Shown here one piece after another: positions 5,345 through 5,523 of a stretch of DNA of 5,523 nucleotides. The position numbers were made by a program, and so were the translations under genes. The notes beneath the pieces were generated by a model. It did no database searches, had not been told where the DNA came from, and saw only the letters and a list, made by a program, of their open reading frames with translations. Each line of letters opens with the position of its first letter. The first letter of the stretch is position 1. This DNA is from Alistipes sp. (GTDB lineage: Bacteria; Bacteroidota; Bacteroidia; Bacteroidales; Rikenellaceae): NCBI GenBank assembly GCA_031285485.1, contig JAITWC010000193.1:1-5523 (forward strand), written 5' to 3'.

Positions 5345-5523
5345 TTATCTCTTGATCCGTGTATCGAACATAGCCCGTGGGTATTTGTCGTAAGGTGTTA
5401 CCCGCCACGGTGCAAGGAGTTTCTCAGCGGTGAGTGAGAGTTCCGACACCGATCTCCCGACGATGTTGTCGGACTCGTTGTCATAAAGCGTTCCAAAAAT
5501 CAGCAGGATGGCAACCTTGATCG
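5345..5523 (-). CDS. Phage head-tail connector protein (gp6-like), C-terminal fragment
   Basis: The last 58 residues and TAA stop (5345-5347) of a minus-strand gene entering from the right edge. The sequence IKVAILLIFGTLYDNESDNI followed by VSELSLTAEKLLAPWRVTPY fits the C-terminal helices of gp6-like connector proteins (Phage_connect_1 type), whose usual pattern is K-x-A-I-L-L-L ... LY-[DE]-N-[RE] ... V-x-x-L-L-x-P-[YW]-R. These proteins form the ring at the capsid portal to which the tail attaches. In phage genomes this gene directly precedes the head closure gene, exactly the order here, so the two remnants support each other. The tail after PWR is longer than usual. Local G+C (about 45-62% per 60-base line) is lower than in the ligase gene. 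It could belong to a prophage, a free phage or a gene transfer agent; the rest is outside the window. Confidence 0.7.
   Translation of the reverse strand, partial: IKVAILLIFGTLYDNESDNIVGRSVSELSLTAEKLLAPWRVTPYDKYPRAMFDTRIKR

Overview
The window looks like chromosomal DNA from a GC-rich member of the Bacteroidota, most likely Rikenellaceae/Alistipes-like. Three things point there. The lepA promoter fits the Bacteroidota pattern (TTG, 20 nt, TATCTTTG) instead of a sigma70 one. Clear Shine-Dalgarno sequences are lacking. The LepA, UbiA-like and acyl-CoA ligase proteins read like Bacteroidota orthologues. Genus is inference; no rRNA or other marker is present.

Layout, left to right. Bases 2-124 are the 3' end of a plus-strand ketoacyl-ACP synthase III family gene. 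A 134-bp AT-richer gap separates it from a convergent minus-strand pair: an MqnP-type UbiA prenyltransferase (259-1089) preceded by a small AraC-type DNA-binding protein (1108-1551). The 18-nt spacing suggests one operon. A 292-bp divergent intergenic region (1552-1843) follows. It holds a 42-bp-period array of imperfect dyads (about 1592-1743) and the lepA promoter (1790-1820). Downstream, lepA (1844-3634, complete) and a long-chain acyl-CoA ligase gene (3656 onward) run on the plus strand 21 nt apart, probably as one transcript.

The ligase homology stops abruptly at 5134, inside the hinge motif. From there to the window end the DNA is a different kind of sequence: lower GC (202 of 360 G+C by hand count for 5161-5520, against 125 of 180 for 4861-5040), carrying minus-strand remnants of two tailed-phage structural genes, a head closure (head-tail adaptor) fragment and the C-terminus of a gp6-like head-tail connector. 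Both the ligase and the head-closure gene are cut in mid-domain at the same point, so 5132-5137 is a breakpoint: an illegitimate recombination or deletion, or an assembly chimera. It does not look like a prophage attachment site.

Most genes are housekeeping (translation factor EF4, fatty-acid activation, quinone prenylation, ketoacyl synthesis). I see no convincing new multi-gene system. The items most worth checking are the dyad array in the divergent promoter region and the ligase/phage breakpoint.
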